Below are positions 6,973 through 17,366 of a stretch of DNA of 64,000 nucleotides, piece by piece. The notes below the pieces were generated by a model. It was not told the origin of the DNA and ran no database searches. It worked only from the letters and a program-made list of their open reading frames with translations. Each line of letters starts with the position of its first letter. Position 1 is the first letter of the stretch. The position numbers were made by a program, and so were the translations under genes. This stretch comes from Pseudomonadota bacterium (GTDB taxonomy: Bacteria; Pseudomonadota; Gammaproteobacteria; Steroidobacterales; Woeseiaceae): assembly GCA_022563255.1 (NCBI GenBank), contig JADFNS010000001.1, positions 1 through 64,000 of the forward strand. The letters run 5' to 3'.

Positions 6973-7559
6973 TATGCTGCTCCCGTATCCTGGCCGATCA
7001 CGAGCAGGTCATCCCTGATGAATCGGTGCGGTGGAATCCGCAGGTTGGTCGGGGCCGGGACGCCTTTGTAGACACGGCCCGCCAGATCGAACTTTGAGCC
7101 GTGGCACGGACAAAAGAATCCGCCGCCCCAGCCTTCTGCAGGACGGACTTCGAAATCCTCAAGCGGTGCGCAGCCCAGATGGGTGCAAGACCCTTCGACC
7201 ACCAGGTATTCAGGACGCACGGAACGAGTGCCATTGGCGGCGTAGTTGGGCTGCTGATCCTCTTCCTCGGAGTTCGGATCCCGAAGCTTGTCCAGATTCT
7301 CCGCGAGTCGTGCAAGCATTTCTTCAGTGCGGCGCAATACAAACACCAACCGGCCGCGCCACAAAACGCGGATCATCTCACCCGCCTCTAAAGATCCCAG
7401 CGGTACTTCGACGGGTACACCCAACGCCTGCGAGCGAGCGCTGGGCTTCAGTGAAGACAGGAACGGAACAGCCACGAACCCGATACCGACGACGCCGGTA
7501 ACAGCCGTTGCTAACCCCAAAAAATGACGCCTATTTCGATCAAGGTCGTCTTCGGTCAT
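6972..7559 (-). CDS. petA: Ubiquinol-cytochrome c reductase, Rieske iron-sulfur subunit
   Basis: The Rieske subunit takes electrons from ubiquinol at the Qo site. The N-terminus NRRHFLGLATAVTGVVGIGF is a twin-arginine signal that stays as membrane anchor. The [2Fe-2S] ligands are in CTHLGC and CPCHGS. The length, 195 residues, is typical. A short insertion rich in acidic residues (DPNSEEEDQQ) precedes the cluster domain. It is the first gene of the petABC-sspAB run, with its likely promoter about 145 bp upstream. Confidence 0.97.
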   Translation of the reverse strand: MTEDDLDRNRRHFLGLATAVTGVVGIGFVAVPFLSSLKPSARSQALGVPVEVPLGSLEAGEMIRVLWRGRLVFVLRRTEEMLARLAENLDKLRDPNSEEEDQQPNYAANGTRSVRPEYLVVEGSCTHLGCAPLEDFEVRPAEGWGGGFFCPCHGSKFDLAGRVYKGVPAPTNLRIPPHRFIRDDLLVIGQDTGAA

Positions 7560-7702
7560 CAGGCACTCCCATACGCCGTTCTATTTACGGCCACTTAAAT
7601 ACAGCACTTCGTTGCTTTACGTTGTTACTGATAGATTTGCAGCAGACTCGGTTTGCGGTCAGGATGACAACTTCCCCAAGTCACGGTGCGGAACCACGGC
7701 GC

Positions 7703-7708
7703 ATTATA
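7703..7708 (-). promoter_or_regulatory. Candidate -10 element for petABC-sspAB
   Basis: On the minus strand this is a perfect TATAAT in the 212 bp gap between the divergent petA and degS genes. No good -35 hexamer sits 16-18 bp upstream, so the site may need an activator or be fortuitous. If used, the petA leader would be about 135 bases long. Confidence 0.35.
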
Positions 7709-7771
7709 CACGGGGCACATCGAAATTGGCTAGCGCCAAATAACGGACATTGCGGGATTCAGAGGCATCAC

Positions 7772-8842
7772 GTGGCGGGACTGAAGTCAGCACTCATATT
7801 TCTGTTGCAGTCGATCGTCGCTGGTCTGGCGGTCGCGTTTATCGTTGTGTTGGCAAGACCGGACCTGATGCCAGGGATCGCTGCCGAAAACGCGCTGGCG
7901 AGTTATGCCGATGCCGTCGATCTGAGCTCTGCGGCAGTGGCCAATATTTATACGAAACGGCTGGTGCAGGATGAAGAATCCACGACTGCTCACGCCCGGT
8001 TTCGAATCGATACGAGCTTCGCTTCCGCGGTCATCATTGATCCCGAGGGTTATCTCGTCACGAATTACCACGTGGTAGCTGCGGCTGCGGAAATTCGGGT
8101 CCAGCTCAGCGACGGACGCATCACCGAACCCATGATTGTCGGCGTTGACATGGAAACGGATCTAGCCCTGCTCAAGATTGACCTTGGCATCGTGCCCGCC
8201 ATCAAGCTTGGCAGCTCGGCGAAATTGCGAATCGGCGACGTCGTACTGGCTATTGGCAATCCCTACGGTCTGACCACCTCCGTCACGCAAGGCATTGTCA
8301 GCGCGACCGGGCGCGGCCTGTTGAATCTGGTCACGTTTGAAAATTTCATCCAGACCGACGCTGCCATCAACGCGGGCAACTCAGGGGGCGCACTGATCAA
8401 CAGCCGCGGCGAACTGGTCGGTATCAACACCGCAGTCCTCGCGCAGGACCCGGGGACAGAGGGTATTGGCTTCGCCATCCCTGTCGACCTGGTGCGCGGC
8501 GTCGTCGATCAAATCAAGCAAAACGGACGCGTTATCCGTGGCTACATGGGGCTGATGCCCGACGACTTGACCGATGCCGAGCGCCTCGCAATCGGTATCG
8601 AAGGCGGCAACGGCATTTTGCTGGTTGAGGTTTACGAAGGCGGCCCTGCAGCAATGGCCGATTTGCGTCGTGGCGACGTTATCCTCGAAATGAACGGCGA
8701 AACCGTCTATTCGCAGCGCCAGGCGCTGCTGATATCGGCGAGCACCAGTCCAGGCGACACCGTGGAGGTCGTGGGACTACGTGATGGCAGGCGGTTTGAG
8801 GTTTCTGTGACCGTGGTAGAGCGGCCGGATGATCCGTTGTAG
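7772..8842 (+). CDS. degS: DegS/AlgW-type membrane-anchored serine endoprotease
   Basis: DegS senses misfolded outer-membrane proteins through its PDZ domain and makes the first cut in the anti-sigma factor of sigma-E. One N-terminal helix (ALIFLLQSIVAGLAVAFIVV) anchors a trypsin-like domain with His100 (NYHVV), Asp130 (ETDLALL) and Ser204 (GNSGG), followed by one PDZ domain (about 260-350). The frame is open from 7508, but the extra 88 residues are arginine/histidine-rich and unlike DegS. The GTG at 7772 gives 356 residues, matching the family, and places the anchor at the N-terminus. It faces murA with 8 bp between the two stops. Confidence 0.93.
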   Translation: MAGLKSALIFLLQSIVAGLAVAFIVVLARPDLMPGIAAENALASYADAVDLSSAAVANIYTKRLVQDEESTTAHARFRIDTSFASAVIIDPEGYLVTNYHVVAAAAEIRVQLSDGRITEPMIVGVDMETDLALLKIDLGIVPAIKLGSSAKLRIGDVVLAIGNPYGLTTSVTQGIVSATGRGLLNLVTFENFIQTDAAINAGNSGGALINSRGELVGINTAVLAQDPGTEGIGFAIPVDLVRGVVDQIKQNGRVIRGYMGLMPDDLTDAERLAIGIEGGNGILLVEVYEGGPAAMADLRRGDVILEMNGETVYSQRQALLISASTSPGDTVEVVGLRDGRRFEVSVTVVERPDDPL

Positions 8843-8850
8843 GAACGCGC

Positions 8851-10360
<1,510 letters not shown>

Positions 10361-10535
10361 ATTAAGAAACCGTCGCGCATCATCTGCGCATTGCTCTTGG
10401 GGCGCGAAGTGTAACTGCAAAATACACCGCTTCCCAATGCCAGACCACGATTGTGTATCATAGCCAACCCGAACCGGTCAGCTGGGCGCCAGATTGTGGT
10501 ACCGAACGACCCCAACACATTTAAAACGACAATAT

Positions 10536-11519
10536 ATGTTTGGCGAAATTAGTTACATAGGCGATGTTGGCAACATCATCATCGGTTTCATAGTCCTGAT
10601 CTGGGGCGCGGATCGATTCGTACACGGCGCGGCAGCATCGGCTCGAAATCTGGGCATTGCGCCGCTGCTAGTCGGTCTGACCGTCGTCGCGTTCGCAACC
10701 TCTGCCCCGGAGATCCTGGTGTCGGTGGTATCCTCATTGCGCGGGCAACCCGGACTCGCGTTTGGCAACGCGATTGGCTCCAATATTGTCAATATCGGGC
10801 TGGTGCTGGGTATCACAGCGCTCGTCAGACCGATTCCGCTGAAATCAGCCACGTTGCGCCGCGAGATGCCTGCCCTGCTGGCTGTGTCGTTGCTTACCGT
10901 GTCTCTGTTCCTCGACACATTCCTCAGCCGTATCGACGGCATAGTCATGTTGACCGGTCTTGTCATTGTGATGTTCTGGTTGACGAGGCTCGGTGTCCGC
11001 TCTGCCGAGAATGATCCGATCAAGATGGATTACGAAGCCGAGATTCCCGCCAACGTCGACATGCGAGTTGCGATTTTCTGGATCGTCGTGGGACTCGGCG
11101 CACTGCTGATCGGCGCACAATGGCTGGTAACGGGCTCGATCGGCATCGCAAAGACACTGGGCGTCAGCGAGGTCGTCATCGGAATTACTATCATCGCCTT
11201 CGGCACGAGCCTGCCAGAACTCGCCGTATCGCTGGTCAGCGTGCTGAAGGGAGAATACGGCCTGGCAATCGGTAACATCATCGGTTCGAATATTTTCAAC
11301 TTGCTGGCTGTCATTGGCGTGGCTGCAACCATCCATCCGTCCGCCCTGGCGCCAACCGTGTTGTCGCTGCACATTTTCGTCATGGTGGCGTTCACTTTGG
11401 TGCTGTTCGCGATGACCTACGACTACGATGGCAAGGCTAAATTAACAAGAATAGAGGGGCTGGCGCTGCTCGTAGCCTATGTTGGGTACACCTCCTACGT
11501 CGTAGCTCAAAACATATAG
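10536..11519 (+). CDS. yrbG: Calcium/sodium antiporter family protein (YrbG-like)
   Basis: The 327-residue inner-membrane exchanger has two inverted repeats, seen as paired alpha motifs: FATSAPEILVSVVSSLRGQP with GNAIGSNIVNIGLVLGI, and FGTSLPELAVSVSVLKGE-like sequence with GNIIGSNIFNLLAVIGV. These are the ion-binding signatures of the Ca2+:cation antiporter superfamily. The ATG at 10536 gives a family-length protein starting in the first helix; the frame upstream to 10494 is not supported. It opens the kdsD-lpt-rpoN cluster, as in E. coli. Confidence 0.92.
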   Translation: MFGEISYIGDVGNIIIGFIVLIWGADRFVHGAAASARNLGIAPLLVGLTVVAFATSAPEILVSVVSSLRGQPGLAFGNAIGSNIVNIGLVLGITALVRPIPLKSATLRREMPALLAVSLLTVSLFLDTFLSRIDGIVMLTGLVIVMFWLTRLGVRSAENDPIKMDYEAEIPANVDMRVAIFWIVVGLGALLIGAQWLVTGSIGIAKTLGVSEVVIGITIIAFGTSLPELAVSLVSVLKGEYGLAIGNIIGSNIFNLLAVIGVAATIHPSALAPTVLSLHIFVMVAFTLVLFAMTYDYDGKAKLTRIEGLALLVAYVGYTSYVVAQNI

Positions 11520-11531
11520 AATGCAGTCAGG

Positions 11532-12536
11532 ATGAACCACCGAGAGCCGCCCGTGCCTGACAAGCTCACGAACGACGATTTACTCGCGCTGGCCAGCGAA
11601 GTCCTGGCCATCGAATCCCGCGCGGTGGACGCCATGCGGGAAAGGCTTAATGACGATTTCGTTGCCGCCTGCAATTTGTGCCTGGCAACGACCGGACGAG
11701 TCGTTGTCACTGGCATGGGGAAATCCGGCCATGTGGGCAACAAGATAGCCGCAACGCTGGCCTCGACAGGAACGCCAGCCTTCTTCATGCATCCCGCCGA
11801 GGCAAGCCATGGCGATATCGGCATGATTACGAACCAGGATTTACTGCTCGCTATCTCGTACTCAGGCGAGACGGCTGAGGTCATCACCCTGTTGCCCGTC
11901 ATCAAACGCATGGGGACAAAGCTGCTTGCCATGACGGGCAGCCCTGAATCGACCATGGCGCAGGCCGCCGATGTGCATCTCGACGTCAGCGTGGCCGAAG
12001 AAGCTTGTCCGCTGAATCTCGCACCGACAGCGAGTACGACCGCCACGTTGGCCATGGGAGACGCTCTGGCCGTAGCGCTCTTGAAGAGTCGCGGTTTTAC
12101 CGCAGAGGACTTCGCCCGGTCCCATCCGAGCGGTGCGCTCGGCAAGCGATTGTTGTTGCGCGTTTCCGACGTCATGCGCAGCGGCGATCGCGTGCCGGCA
12201 GTACAGATCAACGTCAGTCTGCGCGACGGGTTGATGGAAATGACCGAAAAAGGACTCGGCATGACCGCAATCGTGGACCGCGACAACACGATCAAGGGAG
12301 TCTTCACCGACGGGGATTTGCGTCGTACGCTCGACAGCGGAGCGGATATTCACAAGACGGCCATACGAGAGGTCATGAACACGCATTGCAAAACCACGTC
12401 GGTCGACGTGCTCGCCGCAGAAGCGCTGCATATTCTCGAGGAAAACAAAATCACGTCATTGCTCGTAGCTGACGAACATAACAAGCTGATCGGGGCCCTG
12501 AACATTCACGACCTGTTTCGGGAAGGACTGATGTGA
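11532..12536 (+). CDS. kdsD: D-arabinose-5-phosphate isomerase
   Basis: KdsD converts ribulose-5-phosphate to arabinose-5-phosphate for Kdo synthesis. An SIS domain (about 30-180) carries VVVTGMGKSGHVGNKIAATL and ISYSGETAEV. Two CBS domains (about 205-330) follow, with the second at DVLAAEALHILEENKITSLL. The 334 residues match E. coli KdsD closely. Its last bases GTGA overlap the kdsC start, so the two enzymes of the same pathway are translationally coupled. Confidence 0.96.
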   Translation: MNHREPPVPDKLTNDDLLALASEVLAIESRAVDAMRERLNDDFVAACNLCLATTGRVVVTGMGKSGHVGNKIAATLASTGTPAFFMHPAEASHGDIGMITNQDLLLAISYSGETAEVITLLPVIKRMGTKLLAMTGSPESTMAQAADVHLDVSVAEEACPLNLAPTASTTATLAMGDALAVALLKSRGFTAEDFARSHPSGALGKRLLLRVSDVMRSGDRVPAVQINVSLRDGLMEMTEKGLGMTAIVDRDNTIKGVFTDGDLRRTLDSGADIHKTAIREVMNTHCKTTSVDVLAAEALHILEENKITSLLVADEHNKLIGALNIHDLFREGLM

Positions 12537-13030
12537 GCAATGAAAAACTCGCTGACGTCCGACTCGTAGCTTTCGACGTCGACGGCGTCCTCACAGACGG
12601 CCGCATCTGTATATCCGATGAAGGCGTCGAGTCCAAAACCTTTCACACCCAGGATGGCTACGGGATGCGACGGCTGCTGGAAGCCGACATCGTCGTTGCC
12701 GTCATAAGCGGCCGCACATCCGCCGCCGTTGCAAAACGCATGTCGGAGTTGGGCATAGCGCACGTCGTTCAGGGATGCGAGGACAAGGTTGCCGCGCTCG
12801 ATCAAATTATCGCCAGACTGAACATATCGAGGGCTCAGTGTGTGTACGTCGGCGACGATATCCCGGACCTGCCGCTACTAAAGCATGTCGGCTTCGCCGT
12901 CGCCGTCGCCAACGCCGTGCCAGCATTGCACGCACAGTGCGACCATTCCACGTCCGCCGCAGGCGGCAGCGGTGCGGTTCGTGAGGTCTGTGAACTCGTA
13001 CTGGGCGCAAGGAGTCAAACAAGTCGATGA
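12533..13030 (+). CDS. kdsC: 3-deoxy-D-manno-octulosonate 8-phosphate phosphatase
   Basis: This HAD-type phosphatase releases Kdo from Kdo-8-phosphate. The nucleophile motif is FDVDGVLTDG, motif II is AVISGRTS, and the metal-binding motif is VGDDIPDLPLL. At 165 residues it is a little shorter than the E. coli enzyme. The GTG start overlaps the kdsD stop by four bases, and its own ATGA end overlaps lptC. Confidence 0.95.
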   Translation: MSNEKLADVRLVAFDVDGVLTDGRICISDEGVESKTFHTQDGYGMRRLLEADIVVAVISGRTSAAVAKRMSELGIAHVVQGCEDKVAALDQIIARLNISRAQCVYVGDDIPDLPLLKHVGFAVAVANAVPALHAQCDHSTSAAGGSGAVREVCELVLGARSQTSR

Positions 13031-13584
13031 GCCCCCGTACGATTGCCTACGTCGTTGTGTTGATTGCCGGTGCAATTGGCAGTTGGTATCTGACGCGCAG
13101 CGAGTTGCCGCGGCGCGTGGACGACCTGTCCTATGAACCGGTGCATCGCGGTTACTACCTTAAACAGGCGCGCATACTCGGTATCGGCGAGGACGGCACC
13201 GCGCTCTATGAAATAGAGGCAGAATATGCGGTGCAGCAGGAAGACAATCGCATCGAATTCACGAACGTCCGGATTCGATACTCTCCGGAAAGCGGCGTTA
13301 CCTGGACCATCGATGCGGATGAGGCGACATTGAGTGAAGACAGCCCGAGAATCACGTTGCGAGGTCACGTGCTGGTGCTTAATAAGGGCGAAACTGCGGC
13401 GGACGATACGGAAATCCGCACCGAGTATCTCGAACTGGATCCAAAACTGTTTATTGCACAGACCGACGCCCGCGTTCAAATTCGTTTTGGGGCGCGCAGC
13501 GTTACGGCAACTGGCATGCTAGCATCGTTGAACGATGACAGGATTGAACTCAAAGCCAACGTTCGTGGCAAGATCGCACCCTGA
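13027..13584 (+). CDS. lptC: LPS export system protein LptC
   Basis: LptC is the bitopic inner-membrane protein that receives LPS from LptBFG and passes it to LptA. A single N-terminal helix (IAYVVVLIAGAIGSWYL) is followed by a periplasmic beta-jellyroll (about 35-180) with the repeated YEIEAEYA- and ARSVTATGML-like strands of the OstA fold. The 185 residues and the position between kdsC (ATGA overlap) and lptA (the start follows the stop directly) make the call. Confidence 0.9.
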   Translation: MSPRTIAYVVVLIAGAIGSWYLTRSELPRRVDDLSYEPVHRGYYLKQARILGIGEDGTALYEIEAEYAVQQEDNRIEFTNVRIRYSPESGVTWTIDADEATLSEDSPRITLRGHVLVLNKGETAADDTEIRTEYLELDPKLFIAQTDARVQIRFGARSVTATGMLASLNDDRIELKANVRGKIAP

Positions 13585-14223
13585 ATGACTGCCTGTGTAC
13601 AGAGACGGCTGACCAGAAACCTTGCCGGTTTTGCGCTCCTGTTGCCGTTGCTCGCGTCAGCTCAGCTCACCGATCTTGATGGGCGTTTGCCCTGGGATAT
13701 TGACGCCGAGTCCACATCCTACGATGGCAAGACATCCACGTTGGTCTTCACCGGTCTGCGCCTCTCACGAGGATCAATCGCCATAGAAGCCGATGCCGGC
13801 CGTGTCACGAACAAAGACATGGAAGACAGCTCGTGGCATTTCTCGGGCAACGTCATCATCGACATTGAAAACGGTCATATAGAGTGTGAATCTGCCGAGC
13901 TGAAGTTTGCCGATTACGAACTGCGCCTGGCCATTGTTACCGGATCGCCGGCATCGTTCCGGCTGACCCGACATGGCAACAAAGAAGCAACGGTCGCGGA
14001 GGCCGGCAGACTATCGTACGACGTCGAGGCGGGCATCATCGAATTTTCAGGGGACGCGACAATCACCGAAGGCGGCAATCGATTCTCGTCTAATTTTCTC
14101 GTTTACAACATCGTGGAACAGCGCATCAATGCGCATTCATCCGGAAGCGAAGATGGCCGGGTGCGGATAATCTACACACCGACCAACGGCGAGGACATGG
14201 GGAACGAAGACGAGAATCCATGA
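13585..14223 (+). CDS. lptA: LPS export periplasmic bridge protein LptA
   Basis: LptA oligomers form the periplasmic slide carrying LPS to the outer-membrane translocon. A signal peptide ([15 protein letters not shown]) precedes an OstA-type beta-jellyroll, with [20 protein letters not shown] and [20 protein letters not shown] as the first strands. At 212 residues it is slightly longer than E. coli LptA, with a charged tail ending [12 protein letters not shown]. It overlaps lptB by ATGA. Confidence 0.92.
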   Translation: MTACVQRRLTRNLAGFALLLPLLASAQLTDLDGRLPWDIDAESTSYDGKTSTLVFTGLRLSRGSIAIEADAGRVTNKDMEDSSWHFSGNVIIDIENGHIECESAELKFADYELRLAIVTGSPASFRLTRHGNKEATVAEAGRLSYDVEAGIIEFSGDATITEGGNRFSSNFLVYNIVEQRINAHSSGSEDGRVRIIYTPTNGEDMGNEDENP

Positions 14224-14945
14224 GCATTCTCAGCGTCCAGAACATTTCCAAAAGCTATAAGCTGCGCAAAGTCGTCAAGGACCTGTCGCTGGAGATCAAA
14301 AGCGGTGAAGTTGTTGGCCTGCTGGGTCCCAATGGCGCGGGGAAAACCACTGCCTTCTACATGATTGTCGGGCTGATTTCCGCGGACAGCGGCAATATTT
14401 TACTCGATGGCAAGGATTTGACCGCCAAGCCCATGCACCAGCGTTCGAAGCTGGGGCTCGGCTACCTGCCGCAGGAAGCGTCCATCTTTCGCAAGCTTAC
14501 CGTTGAACAAAACATTCTCGCCATACTCGAGGTCCGAAAAGACCTGGATCGCGCCGGGCGCGAGCAGGAACTGGAAACTCTGCTGGACGAATTGCATGTC
14601 GGCCAGGTCCGCACCAGTCTTGGCATCAGCTTGTCCGGCGGCGAACGTCGCCGCGTAGAGATCGCTCGGGCACTGGCGGCAAATCCGCTTTTCGTCTTGC
14701 TCGACGAACCTTTCGCCGGCGTCGATCCGATCTCGGTACTCGATATTCAGCGTATAATAAGACACCTGTGCGAACGCGACATCGGCGTATTAATTACTGA
14801 CCATAATGTCCGCGAGACCCTCGGCATTTGTGGCCATGCTTATATACTGAGCGACGGCAGCCTGATCGCATCGGGTTCGCCGCAGGAAATTCTCGAGAAT
14901 CAACACGTTCGGGAGGTGTATCTCGGACAGGAGTTCAAACTCTGA
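14220..14945 (+). CDS. lptB: LPS export ABC transporter ATP-binding protein
   Basis: LptB is the cytosolic ATPase that powers LPS extraction by LptFG. All ABC motifs are visible: Walker [10 protein letters not shown], the Q-loop in YLPQEAS, signature LSGGERRR, Walker [13 protein letters not shown] and the switch histidine in LITDHNVRE. It has 241 residues. The lptF and lptG partners are not in the window, which is usual. Confidence 0.97.
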   Translation: MSILSVQNISKSYKLRKVVKDLSLEIKSGEVVGLLGPNGAGKTTAFYMIVGLISADSGNILLDGKDLTAKPMHQRSKLGLGYLPQEASIFRKLTVEQNILAILEVRKDLDRAGREQELETLLDELHVGQVRTSLGISLSGGERRRVEIARALAANPLFVLLDEPFAGVDPISVLDIQRIIRHLCERDIGVLITDHNVRETLGICGHAYILSDGSLIASGSPQEILENQHVREVYLGQEFKL

Positions 14946-14958
14946 GGATAATATTTAG

Positions 14959-14978
14959 GCAAGTCGCTAAGGACTTGC
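14959..14978 (+). other. Hairpin between lptB and rpoN
   Basis: GCAAGTC and GACTTGC form a perfect 7 bp stem around GCTAAG. No T-run follows, so it is not a normal intrinsic terminator. It may be an RNA-processing or attenuation element setting rpoN expression apart from the lpt genes. The role is inferred from position only. Confidence 0.35.
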
Positions 14979-15013
14979 GTCGATAAATTCAGCCCAAAGA
15001 GTGTTAGTCACGA

Positions 15014-16408
15014 ATGGCAAAACTTTCTCTACAGCTAAAACTTGGCCAAACGCTAACGATGACGCCGCAACTACAACAGGCAATTCGCCTGTTGCAGCTG
15101 CCAGTTCTTGATCTGAATGCGGAGATTCAGGAGGCGCTGGAAGAAAACGTAATGCTCGAGATGGAGGACTTGCCCGACGTCCCACGGACCGACGCGGACT
15201 CCACGGCTGAAGTTGAGACGATCAAGGCTGACGAGCTCTGGCAATCGCGTTCCTCGAGCCGCATTCAAGACAGCGGCTGGAACGGCGAAGGACGCCCGAT
15301 CGGCGAATTCGCAGATGTATCCGGGGAAACTTTGCACGAGCATCTGTACTGGCAGTTGGAAATGGAGCACTTTACGCGTCGCGAAGCGCTGATCGGCGAA
15401 GCGCTGGTCGATTCGATCAACGACGACGGCTACCTGACGGCCGACTTCGACGAAATCCTTGCGAGCCTCGACGAGCGGCCGGCAGTCACCGCTGACGAAG
15501 TTGAAAATGTCCTGATGAAAGTGCAACGTCTTGATCCGGTCGGGATTGGCGCACGATCACTGTCTGAATGCATTATATTACAGATCGAACAACTGGATTC
15601 TGCAACACCGGGACAGCAACTCGCACTGGATATCGCCGCTGGCCATTTGGACCTCGTCGCGAGCCGCGACTATGGCGAACTGCGCCGCAGCCTCAGAGTG
15701 TCGGAGGAAAATCTGCACGAAGCGCTTGCGCTGGTGCGAGGCTGCAACCCAAAGCCTGGCCTTGCCGTCAGCCCGGTAGCAACCCAATTCGTCATTCCTG
15801 ACGTCTTCGTTCGCAGAGTCGACAACCGTTGGCAAGTGGAGATAAGCCCTACCGGCGTGCCACGACTATCGATCAACCAGCAGTACGCGAAGCTTTTGCG
15901 CGGCAGTGGCGAACATGCGGTCCTCAAGACCCAGTTGCAGGAAGCGCGCTGGCTCATTCGCAGCCTGGAAATTCGCAACGAGACTTTGCTGAAGGTGGCC
16001 ACCAGCATTGTGACTCGCCAGACCAGCTTCCTCGAGCATGGTGACGAGGCGATGAAACCCATGGTCTTGCGAGATATCGCGGAAGAAATCGGCATGCACG
16101 AATCGACGATTTCGCGCGTAACCACCAACAAATACATGCATACGCCGCGCGGCGTTTTCGAATTCAAGTATTTTTTCTCCAGTCACTTGTCTTCAGCCGG
16201 CGGCGAGGATCAGTCCTCAACTTCGGTTCGCGCAAAGATCCGCAAATTGATCGGAGCCGAGAACCCCGCCAAACCACTGAGCGACAGCAAGATCACGAAT
16301 TTATTGAAAGACGAAGGCATTTCGGTTGCGAGACGGACGGTCGCGAAGTACCGTGAAGCAATGAATATTCCTTCGTCGAGCGACCGCAGAAACCGCGAGA
16401 CAAGGTAA
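15014..16408 (+). CDS. rpoN: RNA polymerase sigma-54 factor
   Basis: RpoN directs polymerase to -24/-12 promoters and needs AAA+ activators. The glutamine/leucine-rich region I is at the N-terminus (LQLKLGQTLTMTPQLQQAIR), an acidic region II follows, and the C-terminal RpoN box reads ARRTVAKYRE. The 464 residues fit the family. The start follows a 68 bp gap after lptB, and hpf, ptsN and rapZ follow as in most gammaproteobacteria, linking sigma-54 to nitrogen-PTS regulation. Confidence 0.97.
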   Translation: MAKLSLQLKLGQTLTMTPQLQQAIRLLQLPVLDLNAEIQEALEENVMLEMEDLPDVPRTDADSTAEVETIKADELWQSRSSSRIQDSGWNGEGRPIGEFADVSGETLHEHLYWQLEMEHFTRREALIGEALVDSINDDGYLTADFDEILASLDERPAVTADEVENVLMKVQRLDPVGIGARSLSECIILQIEQLDSATPGQQLALDIAAGHLDLVASRDYGELRRSLRVSEENLHEALALVRGCNPKPGLAVSPVATQFVIPDVFVRRVDNRWQVEISPTGVPRLSINQQYAKLLRGSGEHAVLKTQLQEARWLIRSLEIRNETLLKVATSIVTRQTSFLEHGDEAMKPMVLRDIAEEIGMHESTISRVTTNKYMHTPRGVFEFKYFFSSHLSSAGGEDQSSTSVRAKIRKLIGAENPAKPLSDSKITNLLKDEGISVARRTVAKYREAMNIPSSSDRRNRETR

Positions 16409-16500
16409 TCGGGATAGGTAGGAAACACGATTTTAGGAGGACGATCAGACTGTTACCCTGAACCCGAAGGACCGCAAGACAACTACAACGGGAGATAACT

Positions 16501-16821
16501 ATGCAATTGAATGTTTCAGGCCATCACGTCGAAGTCACAGCGTCACTAAGAGAGTACGTCGAATCCAAAATTGAGAAAACAGCCCGACACTTTGACCTCG
16601 TGTCTGACATCCATTGTATCCTGACCGTCGAAAAACTCCGGCACAAGGCCGAGGCAACTATTCAGCTAAATGGTGGTACGATCTACGCCGATGCTACCGA
16701 AGAGGACATGTACGCAGCCATTGACAGTCTCGTCGACAAACTTGAGCGCCGCGTAAGAAAGCACAAGGAAAAACTCGTCGATCACCACGCCAGAGACATA
16801 GAAAAAGCCCGGTACGCTTGA
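16501..16821 (+). CDS. hpf: Short ribosome hibernation promoting factor
   Basis: Short HPF binds the 30S decoding centre and helps pair idle ribosomes into 100S dimers in stationary phase. The 106 residues start MQLNVSGHHVEVTASLREYV and contain the sigma-54-modulation fold, with a basic end (LERRVRKHKEKLVDHHARD). GGGAGAT before the ATG is the ribosome site. It lacks the long-form C-terminal dimerisation domain. Confidence 0.95.
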   Translation: MQLNVSGHHVEVTASLREYVESKIEKTARHFDLVSDIHCILTVEKLRHKAEATIQLNGGTIYADATEEDMYAAIDSLVDKLERRVRKHKEKLVDHHARDIEKARYA

Positions 16822-16843
16822 GTCCACGCAACCCGACCCTATT

Positions 16844-17338
16844 ATGCTGCTCGAAGAAATCATCAAACCGAACGGTGTGTTATGCAACGCCAGCGCGCGA
16901 AGCAAAAAACATTGCCTCGAAATCCTCAGTGAACTGCTTATTCGCACCAACCCCGATATTGCCAGCGAAAATATTTTCGAATGCCTGAATGAACGCGAAC
17001 GCCTCGGCTGCACCGGTCTGGACAAGGGAGCCGCGTTTCCACACTGCCGCGTCAAGGGCCTCAAGGTCAGCAATGCTGCGTTGATCAAGCTGTCTGAACC
17101 CGTGGATTTTGACGCCGCCGACGGCGAACCTGTTGATCTGGTATTCGGCATGATTGTCCCCTTGAAACTCGACGAAAACGACTATGCCGACATCAAGATG
17201 GTGACCCGCATTTTAGCCGACGAGGGCCTGCGCGCCCGCCTGCGCAGCATGAACACCAGCAGCGAGTTATACGAGGCCTTGCTCAACGGCTCAGCGTTGG
17301 TGACGTCAGACCAGTTGCGCACGGCGCAAGGATCCTGA
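16844..17338 (+). CDS. ptsN: Nitrogen-regulatory PTS enzyme IIA
   Basis: EIIA-Ntr is a signalling phosphocarrier that in relatives controls K+ uptake and other processes. The phosphorylated histidine lies in GAAFPHCRVKGL, where most homologues have IPH followed by G or C. The length, 164 residues, is normal. It sits between hpf and rapZ, 22 bp after hpf. Its usual phosphodonor gene ptsO (NPr) is not found after rapZ here. Confidence 0.95.
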   Translation: MLLEEIIKPNGVLCNASARSKKHCLEILSELLIRTNPDIASENIFECLNERERLGCTGLDKGAAFPHCRVKGLKVSNAALIKLSEPVDFDAADGEPVDLVFGMIVPLKLDENDYADIKMVTRILADEGLRARLRSMNTSSELYEALLNGSALVTSDQLRTAQGS

Positions 17339-17366
17339 ACACCGCGGTCTCACGGCTGCAATTTCC

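Noticed and set aside
7508-7771. 88-codon N-terminal extension of DegS
   Set aside because: It overlaps the petA start, is rich in Arg and His, and would put the membrane anchor far from the N-terminus.
12775-13136. Arginine-rich overlapping frames on both strands over kdsC and lptC
   Set aside because: They are off-frame shadows of GC-rich coding sequence.
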